From an uncultured Clostridium sp. (lineage in GTDB: Bacteria > Bacillota > Clostridia > Oscillospirales > Butyricicoccaceae): DNA of 38,345 nt. This document shows positions 25,849 to 33,756 of this stretch, piece by piece. Position 1 is the first letter of the stretch. Each line of letters begins with the position of its first letter. Where the stretch lies: assembly GCA_947427035.1 (NCBI GenBank), contig CANEGK010000023.1:1-38345 (forward strand). The letters run 5' to 3'. The notes beneath the pieces are model-generated. The model made no database searches, had not been told where the DNA came from, and saw only the letters and a program-made list of their open reading frames with translations. The position numbers were made by a program, and so were the translations under genes.

Positions 25849-27138
25849 ATCCCAATACCCCGAAGAGGAGCGAGGTCCCCATGAAGAAAAAATCAGACGC
25901 CGACCTTAGCCGGCTCCCCAGTGTGGAACAGCTGGAAGGCCAGCTCAGGCAGGAGCGGTACAAGGTTCGATATCAATACGCCCTGCGCACCACCATCTAT
26001 ACCCTTTTGGCGGCAGCGGCGGTAGCCATCCTGGTGGCAACTCTGTGGATCCCGGTGCTGCAAATCTACGGTTCGTCCATGAATCCCCTTTTGGAAGAGG
26101 GACAGCTCGTGGTGGCGGTCAAGAGCAAAAAGCTCCAGCGGGGAGATGTAGTGGCTTTTTATTATAACAATAAAATCCTGGTAAAGCGCGTCATCGCCGG
26201 GCCGGGGGAATGGGTGGACATAGACGAGGACGGGAACGTGTTTATCAACGGCGAGGCGCTGGATGAACCGTACCTGACGGAAAAGGCCTTTGGGCAGTGC
26301 GATATCGAGCTGCCCTATCAGGTTCCGGACAGCCAGTATTTTGTCATGGGCGACCACCGCGCCACCTCGGCGGATTCCCGAAGCACCGCAGTGGGATGCG
26401 TCTCTGCCGACGCGGTCGTGGGGCGGCTCCTCTTTAGAATCTGGCCGCTGAACGCCATTGAGGCCATCCATTAAAAAATTATAAAAAATTTAAAATTTTG
26501 AAACGTAAATTCTTCTGAACCCCAATACCCCGAAGAGGAGCGAGGTCCCCATGAAGAAAAAATCAGACGCCGGCCATGAGCGGCTCCCCAGTATGGAACA
26601 GCTGGAGGATCAGCTCAGGCAGGAACGGTACAAGGTTCGCTATCAATATGCCCTGCGCACCACCATCTATACCCTTTTGGCGGCAGCGGCGGCGGCCATC
26701 CTGGTGGCAACTCTGTGGATCCCGGTGCTGCAAATTTATGGCTCCTCTATGGATCCCGTTTTAAAAGAGGGGCAGCTTGTGGCGGCGGTCAAGAGCAAAA
26801 AGCTCCGACAGGGAGATGTAGTGGCCTTCTACTACAACAATAAAATCCTGGTAAGCCGCGTCATCGCCGGGCCGGGGGAATGGGTGGACATAGACGAGGA
26901 CGGGAACGTGTTTATCAACGGCGAGGCGCTGGATGAGCCATACCTGACAGAAAAGGCCTTTGGGCAGTGCGATATCGAGCTGCCCTATCAGGTCCCGGAC
27001 AGCCAGTACTTTGTCATGGGCGACCACCGTGCCGCCTCGGCGGATTCCCGAAGCACCGCGGTGGGGTGCGTCTCTGCCGACGCGGTCGTGGGGCGGCTGC
27101 TGCTTAGGATCTGGCCGCTGAACGCCATCCAGCTCATC
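25845..27138 (+). repeat. Tandem duplication of the signal-peptidase unit (670-bp period)
   Basis: Two copies, about 25845-26468 and 26515-27138, start with the same ribosome-binding segment (CCCCGAAGAGGAGCGAGGTC) and run nearly identically through the whole coding region. An AT-rich stretch of about 40 bases separates them. The offset between equivalent bases is exactly 670. Confidence 0.93.
25881..26474 (+). CDS. lepB: Signal peptidase I, copy 1 (catalytic dyad present)
   Basis: Membrane-bound type I signal peptidase, expected to process secreted pilus proteins. One N-terminal transmembrane segment (TTIYTLLAAAAVAILVATLW) places the catalytic domain outside. Box B is YGSSMNPLLEEGQ with nucleophile Ser66. 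Box D is NKILVKRVIAGPGEWV with general-base Lys102. Box E is FVMGDHRATSADSR. The 197 residues match short Gram-positive enzymes. GAGGAGCGAGG lies upstream. It is the active member of the pair on sequence evidence. Confidence 0.92.
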   Translation: MKKKSDADLSRLPSVEQLEGQLRQERYKVRYQYALRTTIYTLLAAAAVAILVATLWIPVLQIYGSSMNPLLEEGQLVVAVKSKKLQRGDVVAFYYNNKILVKRVIAGPGEWVDIDEDGNVFINGEALDEPYLTEKAFGQCDIELPYQVPDSQYFVMGDHRATSADSRSTAVGCVSADAVVGRLLFRIWPLNAIEAIH

Positions 27139-27144
27139 CGCTAG
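26551..27144 (+). CDS. Signal peptidase I paralogue, copy 2 (catalytic Lys replaced by Ser)
   Basis: Close paralogue of the preceding gene, same length and topology. Box B is intact (YGSSMDPVLKEGQ, Ser66) and box E is intact (FVMGDHRAASADSR). At position 102, however, the general-base lysine is Ser: the codon at 26854-26856 is AGC where copy 1 has AAG, giving NKILVSRVIAGPG. The rest of box D is unchanged and the frame is open, so the protein appears maintained. In Streptococcus pyogenes pilus loci, the signal-peptidase homologue SipA also lacks catalytic residues yet is needed for pilus assembly; a similar non-proteolytic role here is an inference. Confidence 0.88.
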   Translation: MKKKSDAGHERLPSMEQLEDQLRQERYKVRYQYALRTTIYTLLAAAAAAILVATLWIPVLQIYGSSMDPVLKEGQLVAAVKSKKLRQGDVVAFYYNNKILVSRVIAGPGEWVDIDEDGNVFINGEALDEPYLTEKAFGQCDIELPYQVPDSQYFVMGDHRAASADSRSTAVGCVSADAVVGRLLLRIWPLNAIQLIR

Positions 27145-27174
27145 CAAAAAAATCGCGGGGAAATTGGAAACGTC

Positions 27175-27203
27175 ACCTAACTGTAACCTCGCGCATGTAT
27201 GAT
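27175..27203 (+). promoter_or_regulatory. Promoter B with shared activator-type motif
   Basis: ACCTAACTGTAACCT (27175-27189) lies over the -35 position of TATGAT (27198-27203). It matches promoter A at 13 of 15 motif positions with identical spacing to the -10. The motif contains tandem TAACTG/TAACCT half-sites. It would transcribe the adhesin and, with no clear promoter at 32185-32260, probably the pilin genes as well. Confidence 0.6.
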
Positions 27204-27270
27204 AAGCCTGTAAAGAGTATTAGGCCATTTCAAGAAGATCAAAATTCAAACGATAAGGAGAGTGAGAAGC

Positions 27271-30200
27271 GTGAATAGGAGCCTGACCGCAAGAATCATG
27301 GATCTGCTGCAGCGGCGCCGGCTAAAGGGAACGCTGGCCAAGATAGCCCTGGCTCTCAGCTGCGTGGCGATCTTCCTGATTACTTACATGCTTGTCGCTC
27401 CTGTGCTTACGCAGGAATGGGAAACTACCTGCGGGATGGAAGAGCATACCCACACCGACGCGTGCTATGCCGTTGTCCCCGCGGAGGGGGCCGGTCATAA
27501 GCACACCGACGCATGTTACGCCCTGGTCCCTGCGGAAGAGACCGGCCACAGGCACACCGACGCGTGCTATGCCCTCGTTCCCGCGGATGGGAGCGGCCAT
27601 AAGCATACTGATGCATGTTATAAAGAAGTCCGCGGCGAGCTCTCCTGCGAGACGGCGGAGCACGTCCATTCCGACGAGTGCTGGGACGAGGAAAACAACC
27701 AGATCTGCGGTCTGGAAGAGCATACGCACGGCGAGTCCTGCTACGAGCATAACAAAGAGCTCGTCTGTGGCCTGGAAGAGACAGACGGACAGGAGCAGGA
27801 AAAGGTCCTCATCTGCGGCATGGAAGAGACGGAAGAGCAGGAGCCGGAAAGGGTTCTCATCTGCGGCCTGGAAGAGACGGAAGAACAGGAGCCGGAAAAG
27901 GTTCTTATCTGCGGCATGGAAGAGCATACCCACACCGACCAATGTTATTACAGAGCCGGAAACAGCGGGCCCGAGTATATCTGCGGATTCCGCACCGAGC
28001 ACACGCACGGAGAGGATTGCTACTTTGAAAGCGGCGAGCTGAAATGCACCATCCCCGAGCATGTTCACGACGACAGCTGTCTCCCCGCACAGCGGCCGGA
28101 GGGGACCGACAGGCTCGACGGGGCCATCTTCCCCGAGGCAAGGCCCGAAGGCTATGTGGAGGTCGATGTTTTCTCATTTTCCGGCGCGATGTTCAGCGCG
28201 GGGGAAACCGGCGCGGCAGGGCCCGACGCCCTGGTATACGCCCCTGCGGATGCTTTTGAAGAGGACGTCATGTTTGTGCCGTACCCCCTTGCCGACGGCG
28301 ATGACGCGTACGCCGCCGCCGTTGAGGCCCTGGCCCAGGCGCGGGTAAAATACGACAGCATGGCCGCCCTGGATTTGAGCTTCATAAACGAGAATCAGGA
28401 GACGCTGGAACCGAATACCGGGAACGGCCCCGTGTATGTGCGGCTGACCATGCCGCTGGAGCTGCCCGAAAAGGCGGAGCTGGCCCTCTGGCACCACACC
28501 GGAGACGGCATCGAGAAGGTCGAGGCCGACATTCAATACGAGAACGGAACGCTGACTGTTGACTTTGCGGCGGACGGTTTCTCCACATACGCAGTCACTG
28601 TAAACGAGCCGCAGGCGGAAGAAACCGGCCTTGTTCAGTGGGGCAATACAGCCCTTGTGGAACCCACAAATGACGGCGATGTCTGGACGTGGGATGTTTC
28701 CGGCACCGCATACCGTTATCTGAAAATCCCCGTCAGAATCAATGCTTCCGGTTCAGACTCTATGACCATTACGCTCCCCTACGTTCTGAAGGGCGTAGGA
28801 CGAACGGTAGACGGGAAACAGTACCAGCCCACGTGTGACGTCGGCGGAATTGACAACAACGGATGGAGCAAGGATGTTAACGAAGAGGCCAACACGGTCA
28901 CTCTGAAGACCGAGGTCACAGCGGGACATGAATCCCTGGATGTCTATTATGTATTTGACTGCTGGAATGTGCCCAGCGATGCGGAGTTCACGATGCCGTG
29001 CACCGTTGCAAAGCGCGGCGGCCAGCCGGTAAGCTACGAATTAAAAGGCCGAATCCACACCGGACACGACGTGGAAATTGCAGAATATCAGAACGGCTAC
29101 GGCAACAGTGATTATGCGTTTGACGGCTTTGGCGGTGCGGATAAGCAAAGCGCCTATATACAGAAATGGAACCCCGTGTATGAGACGTATTTCGGGCTGA
29201 AAGAAGGGGAATTTGACGGCGAAAACTATGTGTATGACATCGCCGCATTCCTGGTCAGCCCGAAGGGCCAGCAGCCATATGACATAAACGTGTCTTTTGC
29301 CGCAGATCAGGGCGGCGTACCGGTTGGCGCCGTCTATATGATGGATTCCCGCAGCAGGCCGGACGCCCTTTGCGTGAAGGTGAATGAGTTCCAGGTCGGG
29401 GAAGGCGGCTACGGCTTCACGATAGACAATGAAAGCCTTATGCTTCAGGAAGACAGCGGCCGCCGCTATGCCGTCGTATCCGGCAACCTTTCGGACGCTA
29501 CGGACAACAAGACGTATACGCTGTATTTCCTGGTGAAATATCCGAAGGCCGATATAGTGGTCGGTGAGGACAAAAACATAAAGCTGAATGCGAGCTTGTC
29601 GCTGACCCACACGGGCGTTGATTCACAGGCTGTGAAGTCTGCCGCCGCAGATACCTGTCTGTATAAAGGGCAGAAGGAGCCGCCTGACAGGATTTACTGG
29701 GGCTCGTACGTTTCGGATTGGGTGGAGAGCAGAGCCGGCTTGACCTCGCTGCGGAAAGGGTCTACCGCCACGGCAGATTTCAGCGCCGACTTCTTCTGCC
29801 TGAATGAAAACAGGGAGAATTTCCAACGCAATGTACCCGAAGAGAATCTCGACAAGTACAGGCTGGAGGCAATCATCGACCTGTCGTACCTGACCAACGG
29901 CGGCATACAGCAGCTGAAGGCCGGCGATTACCGGCTGTCCGCATACAGGCTCAGCCTCATCGACGCGGCGGGCAACTGGTCCCAGAATACGCACGGCACG
30001 CCGAACGTGGGCTGGACCGAAGCCAAGTTTAATGCGCCCGGCTGGGCGGCAGATGAAAAGATCGAGATCTACGGTTCGACAGAACTGGAAGGGAACAACC
30101 CGGGCAACTGGGTCAAGCTGGGCGAAGTTCCGGCGGCAGACGTCTGGGCAATCGATCAGGATCGGGCGTTTAAGGTTCCCTATACGTCGATTGACGGTAA

Positions 30201-32184
30201 TTATGTACGGCTGAAAGTGGTCTATAACAGCCGGCTGACCACCGTGCTGCGCGTCGGGTACCAGATGGAGCTGCAGCCCGATGGGCCCAGCAAGCTGAAG
30301 GATCTCCAGTCGGAAACCCTGAACCTGACCAACTGGTTCAATTATGTCGCCTACACGAGCAGCGGCGCGGCCGATTTGGGCTTCTCTAAATATCCGGTCG
30401 ACGACTCGAATCCTCCCTGGGCCAACTATGACGGCACAATCTCGTGGGCCCGCCAATACGATGCGGACTACCCGTGTAAAGGGTATGAGGGTTTGGGCAT
30501 ATACGACCAAAAGTACTCGCTTCGAAACTTCGCCAGAGCCGAGCTGGGGAGCAGTGTGGACTCTGCGGGCATGGTCGTGGGCCAGGTTCTGTATGACAGC
30601 GAAGGAAATGTCGTTGGCGTCAGGGATAACCCCGCTGATCTTAATCCGGCGGAATCGTACAGCCGGAAGCAGGATGTAGTCAACGCCAGCGAAATCGTCT
30701 ATACCATTTCCGGTATCATTACGGACGGTTCGATTTCCTTGAGCGATTTGCAGGAGCATCAGAAGAAGGCGCCGGACGGCTCGCCCTATCATTCCATGAA
30801 GCAGAGGTACTATGTGCTTTTGCCGGCGGGATTGCAGCTGAACACAAACCCGGCGGCGGAGCATTACAGCTCTGCGGGCGAAACGGGAAGTTATTTGAGC
30901 GCCAATTCGACCTTCTATAAATGGGACAATACCCCCGGCAGCCCCAAGGTCGTTGACAACGGCCAGGTCGACGTGCCCGTATCCGCTGTGAGCGTGCCCG
31001 GTCTGAATCGTGACAGGCATGATAATAGCGGTTACGTTTCTGAAATGTATTGGGAAAGCGACGGAGACGCCGTGCATGTGGAAACGCGTCCGGTTGAAGG
31101 CAACCGGCAGCTGGTCATTTTTGAACGCACGATACAAGACAGTTCTTCAAATGCTCGATTCGACATCTGGGACTGGGGTGGAAAACCCACGTACTTCTGG
31201 GGTCGGGGCCTGTCGTTCAGCGTCGTACCGGTAAAGGGAACCGGCTCGTTGGCCGCAAAAAATTACCAGACAGAGTTCTGGTGCCAGTACCTGGACGAAA
31301 ACGGCAATCCGGTTTCGATGAGCGACTTCGCGAAGCAGGACGCGCACGCGGGCACGCTCAGCGAGGCCGCCAGGGAACTGTTTGACGCGGATACGCTGCT
31401 GTACATTCCGTATGACTTTAACAACAGCTCCGCTTCCAACGGCAGCGACGGCGCGATAGAGGTTGCAGGCGACGACGTGACCCAGGAAAACGACAAGCTC
31501 TGGGTAAAGCCCGAGGGCGAATATCGCTACAGGCTGGACTATTCGGTCACACAGGGCGTGGCCACGAAAGTCGCGCTGTGGTGCAACGTCGAAGGCAATA
31601 TCCGCAGCGGGATTGCGTCCGACTGGAAAGGCGCGATTACCGGCGTCGATTTGAACGGCCATTCGGCGAAGGTATATGTCAACACGGAAGACTTTGACAT
31701 CAATGCCTACGGCAAAGCCGCCGAGGCGGCGTGGCTGACCGATGGGCAGCACGGCTGGACGGAAGTTAACCCGGACACGTATGAAGGTTGGGCCGGTGTG
31801 AAATCCGTTGCGTTCTTGTTTGAAGATCAGACATTTGAATCTGTCAGGGGAGATTCGCTGTCCGTGTTCATCAAGATGAAAGCGCCGGCGGAAGACGGCG
31901 TGACAAAGGCGCCTGACAAAACCGAGTACACGGTGTATAACGAGTTCGTCTTCTCGGATGAACACATTCTTCAGGGAAATAAAACCGAGAAGGGCCGCGA
32001 TGTGAAGGGCCCCACAGAGCTCAACATACGGGTCCAGCCCCTCGGGTATCAGCTTCCCAGTACCGGCGGCGCCGGTACGGCAACCATATATGCAGCGGGT
32101 ATGGCGCTCATCTTGGCGGCCGCCTGCCTGATATATCAAACCCAGCGGCGCGGCCGCAAATCAGGAGAGGGGGGAGCGGCTTGA
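27271..32184 (+). CDS. Giant LPXTG-anchored surface protein with His-x-His...Cys repeats (putative pilus tip adhesin)
   Basis: Surface protein of 1637 residues. A signal or anchor helix (IALALSCVAIFLITYMLVAPV) is followed by a Cys/His-rich region (residues about 51-270) with nine HxHxxxC motifs such as EHTHTDACY and GHKHTDACY. Between motifs 6 and 7 is a 16-residue repeat (VLICGLEETEEQEPEK). A segment ending FAADGFSTYAVTV resembles strands found near the start of clostridial pilus tip proteins. The large centre is not recognised. The C-terminus has the sorting signal LPSTGG (from residue 1595), a hydrophobic stretch and a basic tail. The GTG at 27271 is chosen because AAGGAG lies 10 bases upstream; a GTG at 27262 is too close. 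Confidence 0.88.
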   Translation: MNRSLTARIMDLLQRRRLKGTLAKIALALSCVAIFLITYMLVAPVLTQEWETTCGMEEHTHTDACYAVVPAEGAGHKHTDACYALVPAEETGHRHTDACYALVPADGSGHKHTDACYKEVRGELSCETAEHVHSDECWDEENNQICGLEEHTHGESCYEHNKELVCGLEETDGQEQEKVLICGMEETEEQEPERVLICGLEETEEQEPEKVLICGMEEHTHTDQCYYRAGNSGPEYICGFRTEHTHGEDCYFESGELKCTIPEHVHDDSCLPAQRPEGTDRLDGAIFPEARPEGYVEVDVFSFSGAMFSAGETGAAGPDALVYAPADAFEEDVMFVPYPLADGDDAYAAAVEALAQARVKYDSMAALDLSFINENQETLEPNTGNGPVYVRLTMPLELPEKAELALWHHTGDGIEKVEADIQYENGTLTVDFAADGFSTYAVTVNEPQAEETGLVQWGNTALVEPTNDGDVWTWDVSGTAYRYLKIPVRINASGSDSMTITLPYVLKGVGRTVDGKQYQPTCDVGGIDNNGWSKDVNEEANTVTLKTEVTAGHESLDVYYVFDCWNVPSDAEFTMPCTVAKRGGQPVSYELKGRIHTGHDVEIAEYQNGYGNSDYAFDGFGGADKQSAYIQKWNPVYETYFGLKEGEFDGENYVYDIAAFLVSPKGQQPYDINVSFAADQGGVPVGAVYMMDSRSRPDALCVKVNEFQVGEGGYGFTIDNESLMLQEDSGRRYAVVSGNLSDATDNKTYTLYFLVKYPKADIVVGEDKNIKLNASLSLTHTGVDSQAVKSAAADTCLYKGQKEPPDRIYWGSYVSDWVESRAGLTSLRKGSTATADFSADFFCLNENRENFQRNVPEENLDKYRLEAIIDLSYLTNGGIQQLKAGDYRLSAYRLSLIDAAGNWSQNTHGTPNVGWTEAKFNAPGWAADEKIEIYGSTELEGNNPGNWVKLGEVPAADVWAIDQDRAFKVPYTSIDGNYVRLKVVYNSRLTTVLRVGYQMELQPDGPSKLKDLQSETLNLTNWFNYVAYTSSGAADLGFSKYPVDDSNPPWANYDGTISWARQYDADYPCKGYEGLGIYDQKYSLRNFARAELGSSVDSAGMVVGQVLYDSEGNVVGVRDNPADLNPAESYSRKQDVVNASEIVYTISGIITDGSISLSDLQEHQKKAPDGSPYHSMKQRYYVLLPAGLQLNTNPAAEHYSSAGETGSYLSANSTFYKWDNTPGSPKVVDNGQVDVPVSAVSVPGLNRDRHDNSGYVSEMYWESDGDAVHVETRPVEGNRQLVIFERTIQDSSSNARFDIWDWGGKPTYFWGRGLSFSVVPVKGTGSLAAKNYQTEFWCQYLDENGNPVSMSDFAKQDAHAGTLSEAARELFDADTLLYIPYDFNNSSASNGSDGAIEVAGDDVTQENDKLWVKPEGEYRYRLDYSVTQGVATKVALWCNVEGNIRSGIASDWKGAITGVDLNGHSAKVYVNTEDFDINAYGKAAEAAWLTDGQHGWTEVNPDTYEGWAGVKSVAFLFEDQTFESVRGDSLSVFIKMKAPAEDGVTKAPDKTEYTVYNEFVFSDEHILQGNKTEKGRDVKGPTELNIRVQPLGYQLPSTGGAGTATIYAAGMALILAAACLIYQTQRRGRKSGEGGAA
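27430..28085 (+). repeat. Coding repeats: 51-bp HxHxxxC units and 48-bp acidic units
   Basis: In the adhesin, GHKHTDACYALVPAEET-like 17-residue units recur three to four times (about 27435-27625). VLICGLEETEEQEPEK-like 16-residue units recur about three times (27805-27925). Further HxHxxxC motifs lie at irregular spacing to 28080. Confidence 0.85.
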
Positions 32185-32260
32185 TATGAGATTTCCCCGC
32201 GGGTGGTCCTCAACCATTCAGCAGAACCCAACAAATTTTGATTGAAAAGGAGATCATACG

Positions 32261-33691
32261 ATGAAAAACATGAAAAAGTTTGCCAGCGTAGCCCTGGTTC
32301 TGGTTATGACCATCGCCCTGATGGTTCCCGTGATGGCGGCCCCGGGAGGGACTGAGGGCGGCAATATCACGATTGAAAATGCAGTGAAAGATCAGGTATA
32401 TCGCGCCTATAAGATTTTGGACGTGGAAAGCATTAATGAAGCAGGGCAGTCTTATAAAATCAATTCTGCCTGGACCGGCTTCTTTGCCGAAGGCCAGAAG
32501 GGCTATGGTTTTGTAGAGGAGTTGCAGGATGGCTTTGTGTCCTGGAACAGAGAGAAGGACGGCGAGTTAGAGCAGTTTGCTAAAGATGCTCTGGCGTATG
32601 CCGAAAGCAATAACATTGCTCCTGTCAAAACCGAGACTGCGGAAGCCGACGGAGAAATTAAATTTACCGGCCTGGAGCTGGGCTATTATCTGATTGATTC
32701 TACTGTGGGCACTCTGTGCGAACTGAGAGTCAGCGGTGAGACGGTCACTATCCAAGACAAGAACGAGAAACCCACTATCGAAAAGAAAACCACGAATAAT
32801 ACGGAGAACACCCAGCGCGTTGGCGAGGATATCGAGTATCAGGTTACGGTTCATGCCAAGCACGGCGCAGAAAACTATGTTTTGACCGATACCATGGGCG
32901 CCGGCCTGAAGTTCAACCAGGACAGCATCGTTGTAAAGGTCGGGGAGACCGCTTTGATTGAGGATACCGATTATACGGTGACCCCTAAAGACGAGCACGG
33001 CTTTACCCTGAGCTTTGCCAAAACCTATCTGGATAAGGTTCCTGCGGAGGGTCAGGACATTGTTGTTGCCTATTCCGCCAAAATTACTGCCGACGCCGTT
33101 ACTGTAGACACGGTCAAAAACAGTGCTGTTTTGAAGTTCGGCGATCCGGAGCATACCGAAGAAACGAAGCCTGCCGAAGTTGAGAGCGAAGTCTTTAAAT
33201 TCAATTTTGTCAAGCATGACTCCGAGAATAAGGGCCTCGAGGGCGCTGTGTTCTCTCTGCACACAGAAAACTCCTGCACGGATGACAATCGTCTGGGCCT
33301 CGTTTCGACAGGCGAGAACAGCTATCGCGTTGCAACCGAGGAAGACGCTGCCGGTGACATTGTGTACACGGTGACCACTCCTGCCGACGGCAAAATTACG
33401 ATTGACGGCCTGGGCAACAAGACCTACTATCTGAAGGAAATTACTGCTCCTGAAGGATATAACCTTCTGAAAGACCCCGTTGAGGTGGCCTTTAACGGTG
33501 CTGACATTGAGACTTCCTTTAATACAGAAACCAAGGTATGGGATGGTATTGGCATTCTGAACCTTACCGGCGCTGAGCTGCCTTCGACCGGCGGCATCGG
33601 CACCACCATCTTCTACATTGTGGGCGGCGCGCTGGTTGTTGGCGCGGCCATCCTGCTGGTGACCCGCAAGCGTGTGAAAGTCGAACAGTAA
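32261..33691 (+). CDS. SpaH/EbpB-type major pilin (LPXTG backbone subunit)
   Basis: Pilus shaft subunit. It has a signal peptide (VALVLVMTIALMVPVMAA). The N-terminal domain ends at QDKNEKPTIEKK, which occupies the place of the YPKN pilin motif; Lys167 would be the nucleophile for sortase polymerisation. A middle isopeptide-type domain (VHAKHGAENYVLTDTMGAGLKF region) follows. A Cna_B domain starts FNFVKHDSENKGLEGAVFSL and has the E-box YYLKEITAPEGY (Glu393). The sorting signal is LPSTGG (440-445) with hydrophobic and basic tail. AAAAGGAG precedes the ATG. 476 residues; base composition looks less GC-rich than its neighbours. A hairpin follows directly. Confidence 0.94.
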   Translation: MKNMKKFASVALVLVMTIALMVPVMAAPGGTEGGNITIENAVKDQVYRAYKILDVESINEAGQSYKINSAWTGFFAEGQKGYGFVEELQDGFVSWNREKDGELEQFAKDALAYAESNNIAPVKTETAEADGEIKFTGLELGYYLIDSTVGTLCELRVSGETVTIQDKNEKPTIEKKTTNNTENTQRVGEDIEYQVTVHAKHGAENYVLTDTMGAGLKFNQDSIVVKVGETALIEDTDYTVTPKDEHGFTLSFAKTYLDKVPAEGQDIVVAYSAKITADAVTVDTVKNSAVLKFGDPEHTEETKPAEVESEVFKFNFVKHDSENKGLEGAVFSLHTENSCTDDNRLGLVSTGENSYRVATEEDAAGDIVYTVTTPADGKITIDGLGNKTYYLKEITAPEGYNLLKDPVEVAFNGADIETSFNTETKVWDGIGILNLTGAELPSTGGIGTTIFYIVGGALVVGAAILLVTRKRVKVEQ

Positions 33692-33706
33692 TCCACAAAA
33701 CCCCAA

Positions 33707-33741
33707 AGCCGGGGGCGGCCCGCGCCGTCCCCGGCTCTTTT
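33707..33741 (+). terminator. Intra-operon hairpin between major pilin and sortase
   Basis: A 12-bp stem (AGCCGGGGGCGG with one G-U pair) and a six-base loop, followed by CTTTTAG. It lies 16 bases after the pilin stop and 16 before the sortase start. The short T-run suggests partial termination that would keep pilin in excess over sortase. Confidence 0.7.
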
Positions 33742-33756
33742 AGAAGGTAAGACCTG

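Noticed and set aside
27430..28085. Regular short repeats that could suggest a CRISPR array
   Set aside because: The repeats are in frame in a protein, vary between copies, and have no unique spacers of constant length or cas genes nearby.
29623..31137. 504-codon open frame opposite the giant adhesin
   Set aside because: The plus-strand frame has a signal segment and sorting signal over its full length; the antisense frame has no start signal or recognisable domain.
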